Positions 25,117 to 33,865 are shown, counted from the stretch's first letter. The stretch is 64,000 bases of DNA from Streptomyces venezuelae ATCC 10712 (GCF_008639165.1 NZ_CP029197.1:620001-684000); one strand, 5' to 3'. Translations and numbers: made by a program. Notes: generated from the sequence alone by a model not told the origin.

Positions 25117-28100
25117 TCATGGTCCGACGTGGATGTGCGCGGCCCACAGGGAGGGTGTGCGGGGGTACCGGTCGCGAATGCCGCGCACCGCCTCGCGCAC
25201 CGCGTACGGGGCCCGGTCGGCGACCGGCCGGGGCGCCCCGAGCCCCTCGTAGACCTGCTCCGCGATCCGTACGGAGAGGGTGTCCTCGATCTCCCACAGG
25301 GTTCCCACCACATGCCGGAACCCCGCCAGTTGCAGACCGCCCGCGAGGTGGAGGCCCTCGTCCATGACCGTGAACCCGGACCGTGCCGTGCCGCAGGCGG
25401 ACAGGTACGCCAGGTCCGCGCCGGACAGGTCGAGGCGGGAGATCCCCGCCACGGTCAGGGGGTGGTCGAGGTGGTCGTGGACCAGGAGCCTGCTGCCCAC
25501 GGCCGTCAGCGGCTCGGAGGTGCCGTGGCCGCAGAAGTGCAGCCAGGTGTGGTCGGCGAGGGCCGAGACGACGGCGTCCCTGGTGGCGGCCTCGCCGGCG
25601 AGGAGCCGGGCACCCGGCAGTGCCCCGGCGACGGCGGCTCCCTCGCCGGCCGCCCCGGGCAGCGGCGGGGCGCCGGGTGCCTCGGGCACGGCGACCACCA
25701 GGAAGGAGGGGACGGACGCCGCGGTGCGGCGGCGAGCAGCCGCCAGCGCGCGGACGGTGGGGGCGTAGGACGGCACGGTCCGGTCGAGCACGGTGCGCCC
25801 GGTGGCCTCGCGGTGGTGTCCGGCGGCGTGCAGCGGCAGGAAGGCCAGCGGGCCGGTGGGGATCCACCACACGCGGGGCGGCCGGCCGTCGGCCGACGGG
25901 CCGGTGATGCCGAGGGCGTCGAGCACCGGTCCGGTGACGCCGTCCCACAGCCATCCGAGATGCCCGTCGAGCTCGTCCTCGGCGGCCGGACCCACCATCA
26001 GGTCGCCACCGTCCCCGGCCTGGAGCCGTTCCAGGGCCCCGAGAAAGGCCACCGTCCGGTCGACCACCTCACGCAACGTGAGCCGCGGCAGCGGCACGAC
26101 GAGCAGCCCCTCGGCAGTGATCACCAGGGCGTCACAGCGGAAGCGGCTGACGTTGACAAGAACGACGGGCCCGTCGGCACCTTCAGCGAGGAGCCCGTCG
26201 GCCTCCGGCGGGAGCAGCGGCTCCTCGGATCCGGCACGACGCCGAACGGCGGCGGGGGCCGCGTCCCCTGACGTGGCGGACGCGGGCCGGTCGACGGCGG
26301 CGGCAGCGCCGGGGGCGGGGGCGCCGTCGGCGGCCGCGCCGGGGGCGGCATGGGCGTCGGCGTCGGCGTCCGATCCCGCACGACGCCGAACGGCGACGGG
26401 CTTCGCGTCCCCTCCCGCGGCGCACGCGGGCCGAACGACGGTGGGGGCCGCTCCGACGCCGGAGTCGGCGTCAGAGCTCGCATGACACCGAACGGCGGCG
26501 TGCGTCGCGGCCCCTCCCGCGGCGCGAGCGGACCGGTTCACGGCAGCGACCGCTCCGACGCCCGCGTCGTCGGCGGCGGCAGCAGCGTCGGCCGCTGCGC
26601 CGCCGGCATGGGCGTCGGCGCCGACGTCCGATCCCGCACGACGCCGGACGGCGACGGGCTTCGCGTCCCCTCCCGCGGCGGACGCGAGCCGGTCCACCGC
26701 GGCTGCCGCTGCGACGCCGGAGTCGGCGTCTGCGGCGGCCGCTGCGACGCCGGCATGGGCGTCGACGTCGGAGCCCGCACGACACCGAACGGCGGCAGCC
26801 GTCGCGTCCCCTCCCCCGGCACATGCGGGCCGATCCACGGCAGCGGCCGAGCCGACGCCCGCGCCGGCAGCGTCGTCGGCCACGCCGACGCCGACGTGGG
26901 CGTCGGCGTCGGCATCCGATCCCGCACGGCGCCGGACCGCGGCGGGCATCGCCTCCCCTCCCGCGGCGGACAAGGGCCGGTCCACGGCGGCGGCCGCTGC
27001 GACGCCGGCGTGGGCGTCGGCGTCGCCGTCCGATCCCGCACGGCGCCGAACGGCGGCAGGCGGCGCGTCCCCTCCCCCGCCGCACGCGGACCGGCCCACG
27101 GCAGCGGCCGCGCCGACGCCCGCGTCGGCGTCAGCGGCGTCGGCGTCAGCGGCGGCGGCAACAGCAGCAGCAGCAGCAGCGTCGGACGCTGTCCCGCCGG
27201 CGTGGGCGTCGGCGTCGCCGTCCGATCCCCCACGGCGCCCGACCGCGGCGGGCGTCGCGTCCCCTCCCGGGGCGGACGCGGGCCGATCCACGGCGGCGGC
27301 CGCTACGCGGCCGACCTCGGCGTCAGAGCTCGCATGACACCGAACGGCGGCGTGCGTCGCGGCCCCTCCCGCGGCGGACGCGGACCCGCCCACGGCAGCG
27401 ACCGCGCCGACGCCCGCATCGGCGTCAGAGCACGCACAACACCGAACGGCTGCAGGCGGCGCGTCCCCTCCCCCGCCGCACGCGGACCGGCCCACGGCAG
27501 CGGCCGCGCCGACGCCCGCGTCGGCGTCAGCGGCGTCGGCGTCAGCGGCGGCAGCAGCAGCAGCGTCGGCCGCTGTCCCGTCGGCGTGGGCGTCGGCGTC
27601 GCCGTCCGATCCCGCACGGCGCCGGACCGCGGCGGGCGTCGCGTCCCCTCCCGCGCCGCACACGGACCGGTCCACGGACGCAGCCGCTTCGACGCCTGCG
27701 TCCGCTTCGGCGTCGGCTTCGACGCCTGCGGCTACATCGACATCGGCGCTCCGCCCGGTACGCGGCCACTCGCGCCGGTCGGCGGGCTGCGGGGCCTCGG
27801 CGCGCTGCCTGGGCAGGTCGTCGGCGTGGGTGCCGAGGGCTCGGGTGAGGAGGATGCCGCGGCCCGACTCCAGGAGGCTCAGCGCTCGGGTCGGTGCGTC
27901 GGCGGATAGGGCGCAGGCCGCCGCGTCGGCGGCGAGGCCGCGGCTTTCGGCTAGTACGCGTTCCGCGTCGGCGAGGGGCAGGTGGCGGGAGGCGAGCGTG
28001 GGGAGTTGGGCGAGGGCGTGGCCGTACGCCGTGGCGGCCTCCTCCGGCCGGCGCGCCTTCATCGCCTCGAACCCCCAGGCGTGGGCCGCCCTGAGCCGCG

Positions 28101-29328
28101 TCAGAGGGGGCGCCGTGGGGTGGAGCGCGGCGGCGCGCAGCGCGGCGGATGCTCCGGGGCGCCCGCGCGCTGCCAGGACGAGGCCGAGCTGGTGCTGGAC
28201 GCCCGCGTACCGGGGGTGGCGGGTGGGCAGTGCGGCGGCCGCCGTACGGAGCAGGCTCTCGGCGCGGTCGGCGTCCTCCGCGCGTCCGGCGAGCTGGAAG
28301 CGCTCGGTGAGCGCGGAGGCCAGGTTGAGCAGGGCGCCCACGCGCGGCCCGAGGGCGGTGTCGGCGTCGGCCGCCGCCGCTTCCAGGGCGTCGATCCGCG
28401 CCCGCGAGTCCGCCTCGTCGGAGCCGCGTTCGCGCCGTACGCGCAGGACGTTGGCGAGGCCCTGCTGGAGGAGGACGTGGTCGCGGTGGCCCGGCGGCGC
28501 GAGGAGGACGGCCTCCTTGTGCGCGGCGACGGCCTCGGTGAGGTCCTTGGGGTCTCCGGTGCGTTCGTGGCGCATCCGCAGGGCGAGGCCGAGGTTGTGC
28601 AGGCGGCCGCCCCGGTCCTCCGGGCCGCCCTCGTCGACGGCCGCGCGGGCGACCCGTACCGCCTCGGTCACGTCGTCGAGCGCGCCCCGGTGTTCGTACC
28701 GCTCGCGGAGCGCGGCGCACAGGCCGCTCAGGACGAGGCTCCGCTCGGGGTGGCCGGGACCCGCCTCCGCCTCGGCCTCGCGCAGGACCGCGACCGCGGC
28801 GTCGAGGTCCTCGGGCCTGCCCTCGCGCTCGTACCGCAGGCGCAGGACCACGCCCTGGAGCGCGAGGGCGGAGGCGTACAGCGGGCGTAACCGCCGGGGA
28901 GTTCCCGCGACGGCGGCCTCGCAGGCCTGGACGGCGTCCTCCAACTGCCCCCGGCCCAGCTGGCGTTCGGCCGCGAAGACGGCCGCGCGGGCCCGCTCGT
29001 GGAGGGCGGTGAGGCCCGCCGCCTCGGTGTCGGCGTCGGGGTCCGGCCGCGCTTCCCGGCGGCCCGCGTACCGATCGAGGGCCGCGGCGATGGCCGCGTC
29101 CTGCCGTCCGGCCTCGGCACCGAGCAGCACGCTCCGGCACCGGTGGAGGTCGGCGAGGGTCAGGACGGCTTCGGGATCGGCGGCCGGGTCGGGCACGTGC
29201 CGCATCAACTCACGGGCCATCCGCAGCGCTTCGGGGTCGAGGATCGCCGCACGGTCCATGGTCGTCCGGAACAGCAGTACGCGCGCCGCCAGGGCGTGCA
29301 GCAGATCGTCCCGCCTCGTGACCGCCAT
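25117..29328 (-). CDS. TPR-CHAT caspase-like protease with internal repeat array
   Basis: A 1,403-aa protein. Residues of about 60-500 are TPR-like helical repeats (ALRERYEHRGALDDVTEAVRVARAAV and related). Residues of about 546-1035 are a degenerate low-complexity repeat array. Residues 1036-1403 form a CHAT (caspase-like) domain with the catalytic pair in LHFCGHG (His of about 1268) and LSACGTA (Cys of about 1312). CHAT proteases act in bacterial conflict and cell-death pathways such as the gasdermin and type III-E CRISPR systems. The start MAVTRRDDLL lacks a Shine-Dalgarno; a TACCGT 7 bp upstream could be a -10, giving a leaderless transcript. It diverges from a small Cys protein and a membrane protein. 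Confidence 0.9.
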   Translation of the reverse strand: MAVTRRDDLLHALAARVLLFRTTMDRAAILDPEALRMARELMRHVPDPAADPEAVLTLADLHRCRSVLLGAEAGRQDAAIAAALDRYAGRREARPDPDADTEAAGLTALHERARAAVFAAERQLGRGQLEDAVQACEAAVAGTPRRLRPLYASALALQGVVLRLRYEREGRPEDLDAAVAVLREAEAEAGPGHPERSLVLSGLCAALRERYEHRGALDDVTEAVRVARAAVDEGGPEDRGGRLHNLGLALRMRHERTGDPKDLTEAVAAHKEAVLLAPPGHRDHVLLQQGLANVLRVRRERGSDEADSRARIDALEAAAADADTALGPRVGALLNLASALTERFQLAGRAEDADRAESLLRTAAAALPTRHPRYAGVQHQLGLVLAARGRPGASAALRAAALHPTAPPLTRLRAAHAWGFEAMKARRPEEAATAYGHALAQLPTLASRHLPLADAERVLAESRGLAADAAACALSADAPTRALSLLESGRGILLTRALGTHADDLPRQRAEAPQPADRREWPRTGRSADVDVAAGVEADAEADAGVEAAASVDRSVCGAGGDATPAAVRRRAGSDGDADAHADGTAADAAAAAAADADAADADAGVGAAAAVGRSACGGGGDAPPAAVRCCACSDADAGVGAVAAVGGSASAAGGAATHAAVRCHASSDAEVGRVAAAAVDRPASAPGGDATPAAVGRRGGSDGDADAHAGGTASDAAAAAAVAAAADADAADADAGVGAAAAVGRSACGGGGDAPPAAVRRRAGSDGDADAHAGVAAAAAVDRPLSAAGGEAMPAAVRRRAGSDADADAHVGVGVADDAAGAGVGSAAAVDRPACAGGGDATAAAVRCRAGSDVDAHAGVAAAAADADSGVAAAAAVDRLASAAGGDAKPVAVRRRAGSDVGADAHAGGAAADAAAAADDAGVGAVAAVNRSARAAGGAATHAAVRCHASSDADSGVGAAPTVVRPACAAGGDAKPVAVRRRAGSDADADAHAAPGAAADGAPAPGAAAAVDRPASATSGDAAPAAVRRRAGSEEPLLPPEADGLLAEGADGPVVLVNVSRFRCDALVITAEGLLVVPLPRLTLREVVDRTVAFLGALERLQAGDGGDLMVGPAAEDELDGHLGWLWDGVTGPVLDALGITGPSADGRPPRVWWIPTGPLAFLPLHAAGHHREATGRTVLDRTVPSYAPTVRALAAARRRTAASVPSFLVVAVPEAPGAPPLPGAAGEGAAVAGALPGARLLAGEAATRDAVVSALADHTWLHFCGHGTSEPLTAVGSRLLVHDHLDHPLTVAGISRLDLSGADLAYLSACGTARSGFTVMDEGLHLAGGLQLAGFRHVVGTLWEIEDTLSVRIAEQVYEGLGAPRPVADRAPYAVREAVRGIRDRYPRTPSLWAAHIHVGP
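26224..27692 (-). repeat. Intragenic degenerate minisatellite, 11 coding units
   Basis: The CHAT gene holds eleven units with the protein pattern AAVDRPACAAGGDA-x-PAAVRRRAGSD followed by a variable Asp-Ala spacer (DADAHAG, ADADAADADAG). At the DNA level some copies are almost identical over about 95 bp, for example 27,058-27,152 and 27,455-27,549. This points to recent duplication or gene conversion. All units stay in frame. Confidence 0.9.
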
Positions 29329-29377
29329 ACGGGTTACGGTACCGAGCGTGGCGGTGTCCGACCGAGGGGGCGGTTGC

Positions 29378-29743
29378 GTGGCGGGCGAGGAGAAGTACCG
29401 GCTCGGCCGGCTGTGCGCACAGCTCACCGCGATCCACGCGCTCGCGGAACGCCAGGGCGAGGCGGCGGAACTCGACGCCGTCCTGACCGGACTCCGGGCG
29501 GACGGCGACGCCGCCGAACTCACCTCACGGGCCGATGAGTTGCTGCGCCGGTGCGGAGTGGCGCGGGGTCTCGGCGACCAGCGCTCCCCCGGTGGCGTGC
29601 TCCCCGCTCTGGGCGGCGGACATCCGGTGGAGGAGGCCCATGTGTGCCCGGCGGGCCGCTGCGACCGGGTGGTCCTCGAACCGGGCGGGCGGTGCGAGCT
29701 GTACGTCGCCCCGCTGCGCCTGGTCAGGTGGGGTGGGGCGTGA
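29378..29743 (+). CDS. Small Cys-containing protein, possible zinc-binding tail
   Basis: A 121-aa protein. It starts at a GTG with GAGGGGG eight bases upstream; another GTG 30 bp earlier is possible. The N-terminal half is helical (YRLGRLCAQLTAIHALAERQGEAAELDAVL). The C-terminal end carries HVCPAGRCDRVV and GGRCELYV, whose Cys/His spacing could bind one zinc. I do not recognise the family. It overlaps the next gene as GTGA and diverges from the CHAT gene, so it is a candidate sensor or regulator of that module. Confidence 0.6.
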   Translation: MAGEEKYRLGRLCAQLTAIHALAERQGEAAELDAVLTGLRADGDAAELTSRADELLRRCGVARGLGDQRSPGGVLPALGGGHPVEEAHVCPAGRCDRVVLEPGGRCELYVAPLRLVRWGGA

Positions 29744-30723
29744 CCACGTTCCTGGCCACCCTCGGCGGCAAACTCGCCGACACCTGGGTCTCGTTGCTCG
29801 TCCTGCCGGGCCTGCTGTACCTCGCCGTCCTCTCGGCCGCCCCGGTGCTCGGCCACCGACACGCCCTCGACCACGGTCTGTTGACCGCGCGGATCGACGC
29901 GCTGGCCGACGATCCCGCCGCGCACGCACCCGGAACGGTGATCGTCTTCGGTGTGCTCCTCCTGGTCGCCGCCGCGGGCGTCAGCCGGCTGACCGCCGCG
30001 CTGGGCGCTGGGGTCGAGCGGTTGTGGCTCGGGGACTGGCCCGCGGCGCTGCGGCCCGCCTCGCGTGCCCTGACCCGGCGCCGCGCGACCCGGTGGGCGG
30101 CGGCCGACGCGGCTCACCGCCGGGCGGTGGCGGCCACGGCGCTGCGGTTCGCCGCGGAGAGCCGGGGGGAGCCCGCCCTGGAGCCCGCCCTGGACGTGGC
30201 CGGACCGGACGCCGCCGGGAGCGAGGGCCCGGGGCACCCGGACCCGGCGGCGGACACCGTCGGCCTCAACGACGCACGCAACCGGATCGCCCTGACCCGG
30301 CCGGCCCGGCCGACCTGGATGGGCGACCGACTGCTCGCCGCCGACGCCCGGGTCCACCGGACGTACCGGATCGACCTCACCTCGGCGTGGCCCCGGCTCT
30401 GGCTGCTACTGTCCGACACCGCGCACGCCGAGGTCCGGGCGGCCCGGTCCGCGCTCACCGCCGCGGCCCGCCGGGCGGCCTGGGGGCTGCTCTATCTGCT
30501 GCCCGCGCTGTGGTGGTGGCCGGCCGCCCTGATCGCCGTCGTCACCTGGGGTGGCGCCTGGCGTCAGGGCCGGGTGGCGGTCCACGAGTTCGCCGAACTC
30601 GTGGAGTCGGCCGTCGACCTGCACGGCCGGGACCTCGCCACCGCTCTGGGCATTCCGTGCGAGGAGCAGCTGACCGCCACCACCGGCCTGGCGATCACCC
30701 GCACGCTGCGCAAGGGGACCTGA
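29740..30723 (+). CDS. Membrane protein paired with the small Cys protein
   Basis: A 327-aa protein starting at a GTG that overlaps the upstream stop (GTGA). It has TM helices at about 11-32 and 66-84, a cytoplasmic helical region including GLNDARNRIALTRPARPTWMGDRLLAADARVH, and a C-terminal hydrophobic hairpin (about 240-267, LLYLLPALWWWPAALIAVVTW). No enzymatic motif was seen and I do not recognise the family. Translational coupling to the small Cys protein and divergence from a CHAT protease suggest a membrane-linked arm of the same system, possibly the effector, but this is inference. Confidence 0.7.
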   Translation: MTTFLATLGGKLADTWVSLLVLPGLLYLAVLSAAPVLGHRHALDHGLLTARIDALADDPAAHAPGTVIVFGVLLLVAAAGVSRLTAALGAGVERLWLGDWPAALRPASRALTRRRATRWAAADAAHRRAVAATALRFAAESRGEPALEPALDVAGPDAAGSEGPGHPDPAADTVGLNDARNRIALTRPARPTWMGDRLLAADARVHRTYRIDLTSAWPRLWLLLSDTAHAEVRAARSALTAAARRAAWGLLYLLPALWWWPAALIAVVTWGGAWRQGRVAVHEFAELVESAVDLHGRDLATALGIPCEEQLTATTGLAITRTLRKGT

Positions 30724-30750
30724 ACCGGCTCACGGCTCACCGGTCGCGGC

Positions 30751-32142
30751 TCACCGGTCGCGGCGGCCGCGCGAGAGCCAGCCCGAGATCCCGCCGGTCG
30801 CGGGCGCCCAGGCCACCGTGTCGTCCTTCCCGGGGTCCGCGAACGGATGGGGTGCCACGCCCTCTCGCGCCGCCGGGCCCGGCGTCGGCCGGCTGGGGGG
30901 CTGCACCCGCTTAAGGCGGGCCCGCCAGGGGCCGTCCGCCATCTCGAACTGCACCACGAGCGGCCCCTCGGGCAGCGGCACGGTCTCGCTCCGCTCGCCG
31001 ATCTCGTTGATCACGTTCTCGTCCTCGGGCAGCGCGGTGGGGTCGCCGTGGCCGTCGAGTTCGTAGATGTTGACGATCAGGTTGTCGTCGCCCCGGTAGT
31101 GCACGGCCAGGTCGGCCACACCGCCGGTGTGCAGCAGCACGTCGGGGCCCCGGAACTCCGCATCGTCCTCGGTCAGTCGCCGCGCCGCCGCGAGCGGGGA
31201 GACCTCCACCCGCCACGGTCCCTCCGCCTCCAGCTTCAGGCGCAGGGGGCGGTTCGCGGGAACGGTGGCGAGCACCCGGCCACGGAAGTCGTCCTCGGTG
31301 CTGTTGACGAGGTTGTCCTCCTCCTTGTTGCGGCGGTCGAGGGTCGTCAGACCCGTGTACCCGTCGCCCTGGACGTCCAGTTGCACGACGACCGGCCCCG
31401 GCGGGAGGCCGTCCACGGTGATCACGTCGTTGTTCCGGCCGATCTTGGTGTACGGCGCGAAGACGGGGCCGTACGACCACCCGCCCCCGGCCCCGGCAGC
31501 GGCGGGCGGCGTCACGACGGCGGGCGCCCCCACCGGCACCGTCACGTCCGGCGGCGGGGCGAACCCGGGCACGGGCCCTGCCGGAACCACCGGAGCCGCC
31601 GGTACCACCGGAGTCACCGGCACCGCTCCCCCGCCGGCCCTCGGCTGTGCCTCGGCCACGTCGACGCCGTGGTCCGTCGCCAGTCCCACCAGGCCGTTCA
31701 CGTACCCCTGGCCGACGGCCCGGAACTTCCAGCCGCCCGCCCGCCGGTACAGCTCGGCCAGGACCATCGCGGTCTCCCCGGCGGCGTCCGTGACGTCGTA
31801 CCGCGCCACCGACGTGCCGTCAGGGGCGAAGGCCTCCACGGAGAGCCCCCGGACGTCCCGCAGCGCTCCGTGCTCCGACGACCCGACGACCAGGACGCGC
31901 GCGATCTGCGCCTCGACGCCCGGCAGGTCCGCCTCCAGCCACGCGGTGCCGCCGGGGCCGCCGGTCAGCCGGACGGTGCCGGACGGATGGGTCGGCGCTC
32001 CGTGGAAGACGACGTCCCCGTCACCCCTGACCGCCCCGCCGTCCGTCAGCAGCAGGGCCATCGTGTCGATGCCCCCGGACACGGCGATCCTCAGCGGCAC
32101 GGACGGGACGAACCCGTTCCCGCCCTTGACCAGCACGCTCAT
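30751..32142 (-). CDS. TerD-family protein with two C-terminal beta repeats
   Basis: A 463-aa protein. Residues 1 to about 185 form a TerD domain (calcium-binding stress domain: SVLVKGGNGFVPSVPLRIAVSG ... ARYDVTDAAGETAMVLAELYRRAGGWKFRAVGQGY). A Pro/Val-rich linker (185-240) follows, then two similar beta-rich modules each ending in a GPWR segment (GPWRVEVSPL and GPWRARLKRV). TerD proteins are linked to tellurite/phage/stress responses and to conflict-system neighbourhoods. The start ATG has GAAGGG upstream. It converges with the membrane gene (27-bp gap). Confidence 0.9.
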   Translation of the reverse strand: MSVLVKGGNGFVPSVPLRIAVSGGIDTMALLLTDGGAVRGDGDVVFHGAPTHPSGTVRLTGGPGGTAWLEADLPGVEAQIARVLVVGSSEHGALRDVRGLSVEAFAPDGTSVARYDVTDAAGETAMVLAELYRRAGGWKFRAVGQGYVNGLVGLATDHGVDVAEAQPRAGGGAVPVTPVVPAAPVVPAGPVPGFAPPPDVTVPVGAPAVVTPPAAAGAGGGWSYGPVFAPYTKIGRNNDVITVDGLPPGPVVVQLDVQGDGYTGLTTLDRRNKEEDNLVNSTEDDFRGRVLATVPANRPLRLKLEAEGPWRVEVSPLAAARRLTEDDAEFRGPDVLLHTGGVADLAVHYRGDDNLIVNIYELDGHGDPTALPEDENVINEIGERSETVPLPEGPLVVQFEMADGPWRARLKRVQPPSRPTPGPAAREGVAPHPFADPGKDDTVAWAPATGGISGWLSRGRRDR

Positions 32143-32320
32143 GATGCCCCGACCCTTCCCCTCATGTCCCCACCCCGTCGGCCCAGTGATGATCTTGCAG
32201 GGGGCGAGCCCCCACGGACAAGGCCCCGGGTCCGCCTCCGGTCCCGGGGTCTGTCGCGCCCGGTGGGTCGGCCGAGGCGGATGTGGTCGACCGTCCAGTA
32301 ATACGGGCGGGGCGCGGTCG

Positions 32321-32872
32321 TCACACGGCCGGGCTGGAGACCGCGTCCTCGACGGCGATGTACGTCACGCCGTGGTCGGCCAGGGCCTCGGCGACGACCC
32401 CGCCGGTCGCGGTGAGCGCGAGGAGGAGGTGCTCGTCGCCGATCTCCCAGTCCTTGCGGGCCAGCGCCACCCGGAGGGACTTCTCCAGGACGGCCTTGGC
32501 CTCCCGGGAGAAGGACCGCCGGCCCGACCACCAGCCGGCGTCCTTGCGGTCGCCCGCGAGCGCGCCCGCGCCGTGGGCCTCCTCCACCCGTGCCACGACG
32601 GCACCCACGTCGATGCCGAGGTCGGCGAGCGCCTCCGTGTCCGCGCGGGACAGCCCGGCCCGGCGGCGGGCCTCGGCGAGGGCGGCCAGCAGGGACGGGC
32701 GGCGGTCCGGCGGGCACAGCGCGTGCAGCGCGTCCGCGGCCCGGGTGTCCTCCCGGTCGAGCAGCGCGAGCAGCAGGTGCTCCTCGGTGACGACCGCCGC
32801 GCCGGCCCGTTCGGCGTGCTCGACCGCACCCTTCACCACGGCGCGCGCGGCCTTCGTGAACCGTTCGAACAT
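32321..32872 (-). CDS. Clp N-terminal (R) domain protein
   Basis: A 183-aa protein consisting of a doubled Clp_N repeat (MFERFTKAARAVVKGAVEHAERAGAAVVTEEHLLLALL and SREAKAVLEKSLRVALARKDWEIGDEHLLLALTATGG). The AAA+ modules of ClpA/ClpC are absent, so it is not a chaperone by itself. It may be a substrate adaptor or a decoy that binds Clp adaptors. Its ATG overlaps the stop of the upstream HTH gene (TGATG), which implies translational coupling. Confidence 0.92.
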   Translation of the reverse strand: MFERFTKAARAVVKGAVEHAERAGAAVVTEEHLLLALLDREDTRAADALHALCPPDRRPSLLAALAEARRRAGLSRADTEALADLGIDVGAVVARVEEAHGAGALAGDRKDAGWWSGRRSFSREAKAVLEKSLRVALARKDWEIGDEHLLLALTATGGVVAEALADHGVTYIAVEDAVSSPAV

Positions 32873-33081
32873 CACTGCCTCCCGTACTTCTTGTGAACGG
32901 CCTGCCTGCTGACGCCCAGTTCGGTCGCGATCTCCTGCCACGACCACCCCTGGTTGCGCGCACTGCGCACCTGGACGGCTTCCAGCTGTTCCAGCAATCG
33001 CCGCAGGGCGGAGACGGCCCGTAGTCCGACCCGGGGGTCGCGGTCACCGGCCCGTGCGGCGAGATCGGTCGCATCGGTCAT
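32872..33081 (-). CDS. Small HTH DNA-binding protein
   Basis: A 69-aa protein. The N-terminal helix is followed by a clear HTH near the C-terminus (GWSWQEIATELGVSRQAVHKKYGRQ). Two ATGs four codons apart are possible. I chose the inner one because the outer one lies inside a palindromic operator and because a promoter-like spacing places transcription start near the inner ATG. It is coupled to the Clp_N gene. Operators overlapping its promoter suggest it represses itself. Confidence 0.85.
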   Translation of the reverse strand: MTDATDLAARAGDRDPRVGLRAVSALRRLLEQLEAVQVRSARNQGWSWQEIATELGVSRQAVHKKYGRQ

Positions 33082-33083
33082 GG

Positions 33084-33130
33084 TGTCAACCATCGTTGAC
33101 AGCGGCCCGATCTGTCAACCTTGATTGACA
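33084..33130 (-). promoter_or_regulatory. Two palindromic operators overlapping the HTH/Clp_N promoter
   Basis: The 18-mers TGTCAACCATCGTTGACA (33084-33101) and TGTCAACCTTGATTGACA (33113-33130) share the form TGTCAAC-N4-GTTGACA; the first is a perfect palindrome and the second has one mismatch. They are spaced 29 bp start to start. The distal site contains a TTGACA usable as -35 on the minus strand and the proximal site covers the -10 and the outer ATG. This is a typical layout for autorepression. Confidence 0.75.
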
Positions 33131-33160
33131 TGTGGATCGACATCCCACAGTGACGCCACA

Positions 33161-33325
33161 TGGCGCCAACAGGTGCCACGCGGTGCCACTCGTGACACGC
33201 GCGGCCGCGTGAGCGCACGTGGCGCCATCGTGATGCACCGCCATTTTCTCGCGTTCATGCAGGTCAGGGGCGCGTCAGAGAAATTGACACGCGCGAGATG
33301 CCACCCGCGCTTGCGCGTGGCGCCA
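33161..33325. promoter_or_regulatory. Repeated TGGCGCCA sites upstream of the RHH gene
   Basis: The perfect palindrome TGGCGCCA occurs at 33161-33168, 33220-33227 and 33318-33325. The last two share the longer context CGTGGCGCCAT-N-GTG. Related half-sites GTGCCAC lie at about 33173-33190. The last site is 21 bp before the RHH start. They could be operators for that RHH protein. Confidence 0.5.
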
Positions 33326-33346
33326 TAGTGCTGCCATGATGACGTC

Positions 33347-33865
33347 ATGGACCTCACGCCGTATGTCGACACCCTTCGCCGCGAACTCGCGGTGGCCGCC
33401 GAAGCCGGCGGGGACGAAGCCCGCGAGCTCGCCGGGAGGCTCACCGCTCCTCTGGAGTCGGCGACCCGCCTGATCATGCTCAACGTGCTCTCCGCCGCGA
33501 TGGACGAGATCACCCGTGAACTCGCCCCCGGTTCCGTCGACGTACGACTGCGCGGCCTCGACCCCGACTTCGTGGTGACGCTGCCGCCGTCCGGCGCCGG
33601 CGCCCCCGCCGAGCCGCTCGCGCCCGCCGAACCGTTCACCGGCCCGGCCCCGGCCGAAGGCGACGAGGGCGGCACCGCCCGCGTCAACCTCCGGCTGCCG
33701 GCCCACCTCAAGGCCCGCGCCGAGGAGGCCGCCGGCCGCGAGGGACTGTCCGTCAACGCGTGGCTGGTGCGCGCCGTGTCGGCCGCCGTCGGCGGTGGCA
33801 CCGCGCCCCGCACGCCGGAGCGGGCGCAGAGCCTCGGCCAGAGCTTCACGGGGTGGGCGCGCTAG
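33347..33865 (+). CDS. HicB-like protein with C-terminal ribbon-helix-helix
   Basis: A 172-aa protein. The N-terminal part (LTPYVDTLRRELAVAAEAGGDEARELAGRL) is helical, the middle is Pro/Ala-rich, and the C-terminus has an Arc/HicB-type RHH (ARVNLRLPAHLKARAEEAAGREGLSVNAWLVRAVSAAV). No toxin gene is beside it; the next gene is a DUF4097 protein 117 bp away, then an ABC transporter. It is more likely a transcription factor for these genes than an antitoxin. The ATG lies within ATGACGTCAT, with no clear Shine-Dalgarno. Confidence 0.85.
   Translation: MDLTPYVDTLRRELAVAAEAGGDEARELAGRLTAPLESATRLIMLNVLSAAMDEITRELAPGSVDVRLRGLDPDFVVTLPPSGAGAPAEPLAPAEPFTGPAPAEGDEGGTARVNLRLPAHLKARAEEAAGREGLSVNAWLVRAVSAAVGGGTAPRTPERAQSLGQSFTGWAR

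Noticed and set aside
24953..25120. 55-codon frame starting on the CHAT stop (ATGA) and overlapping the SEL1/TPR gene
   Set aside because: The overlap looks like coupling, but there is no ribosome site, and most of the frame overlaps the well-supported TPR gene start. Kept out for lack of support.
26350..27909. Plus-strand open frame across the CHAT repeat array
   Set aside because: The array is open in several frames because of its repeat composition. The minus frame continues into TPR and CHAT domains on both sides, so it is the coding one.
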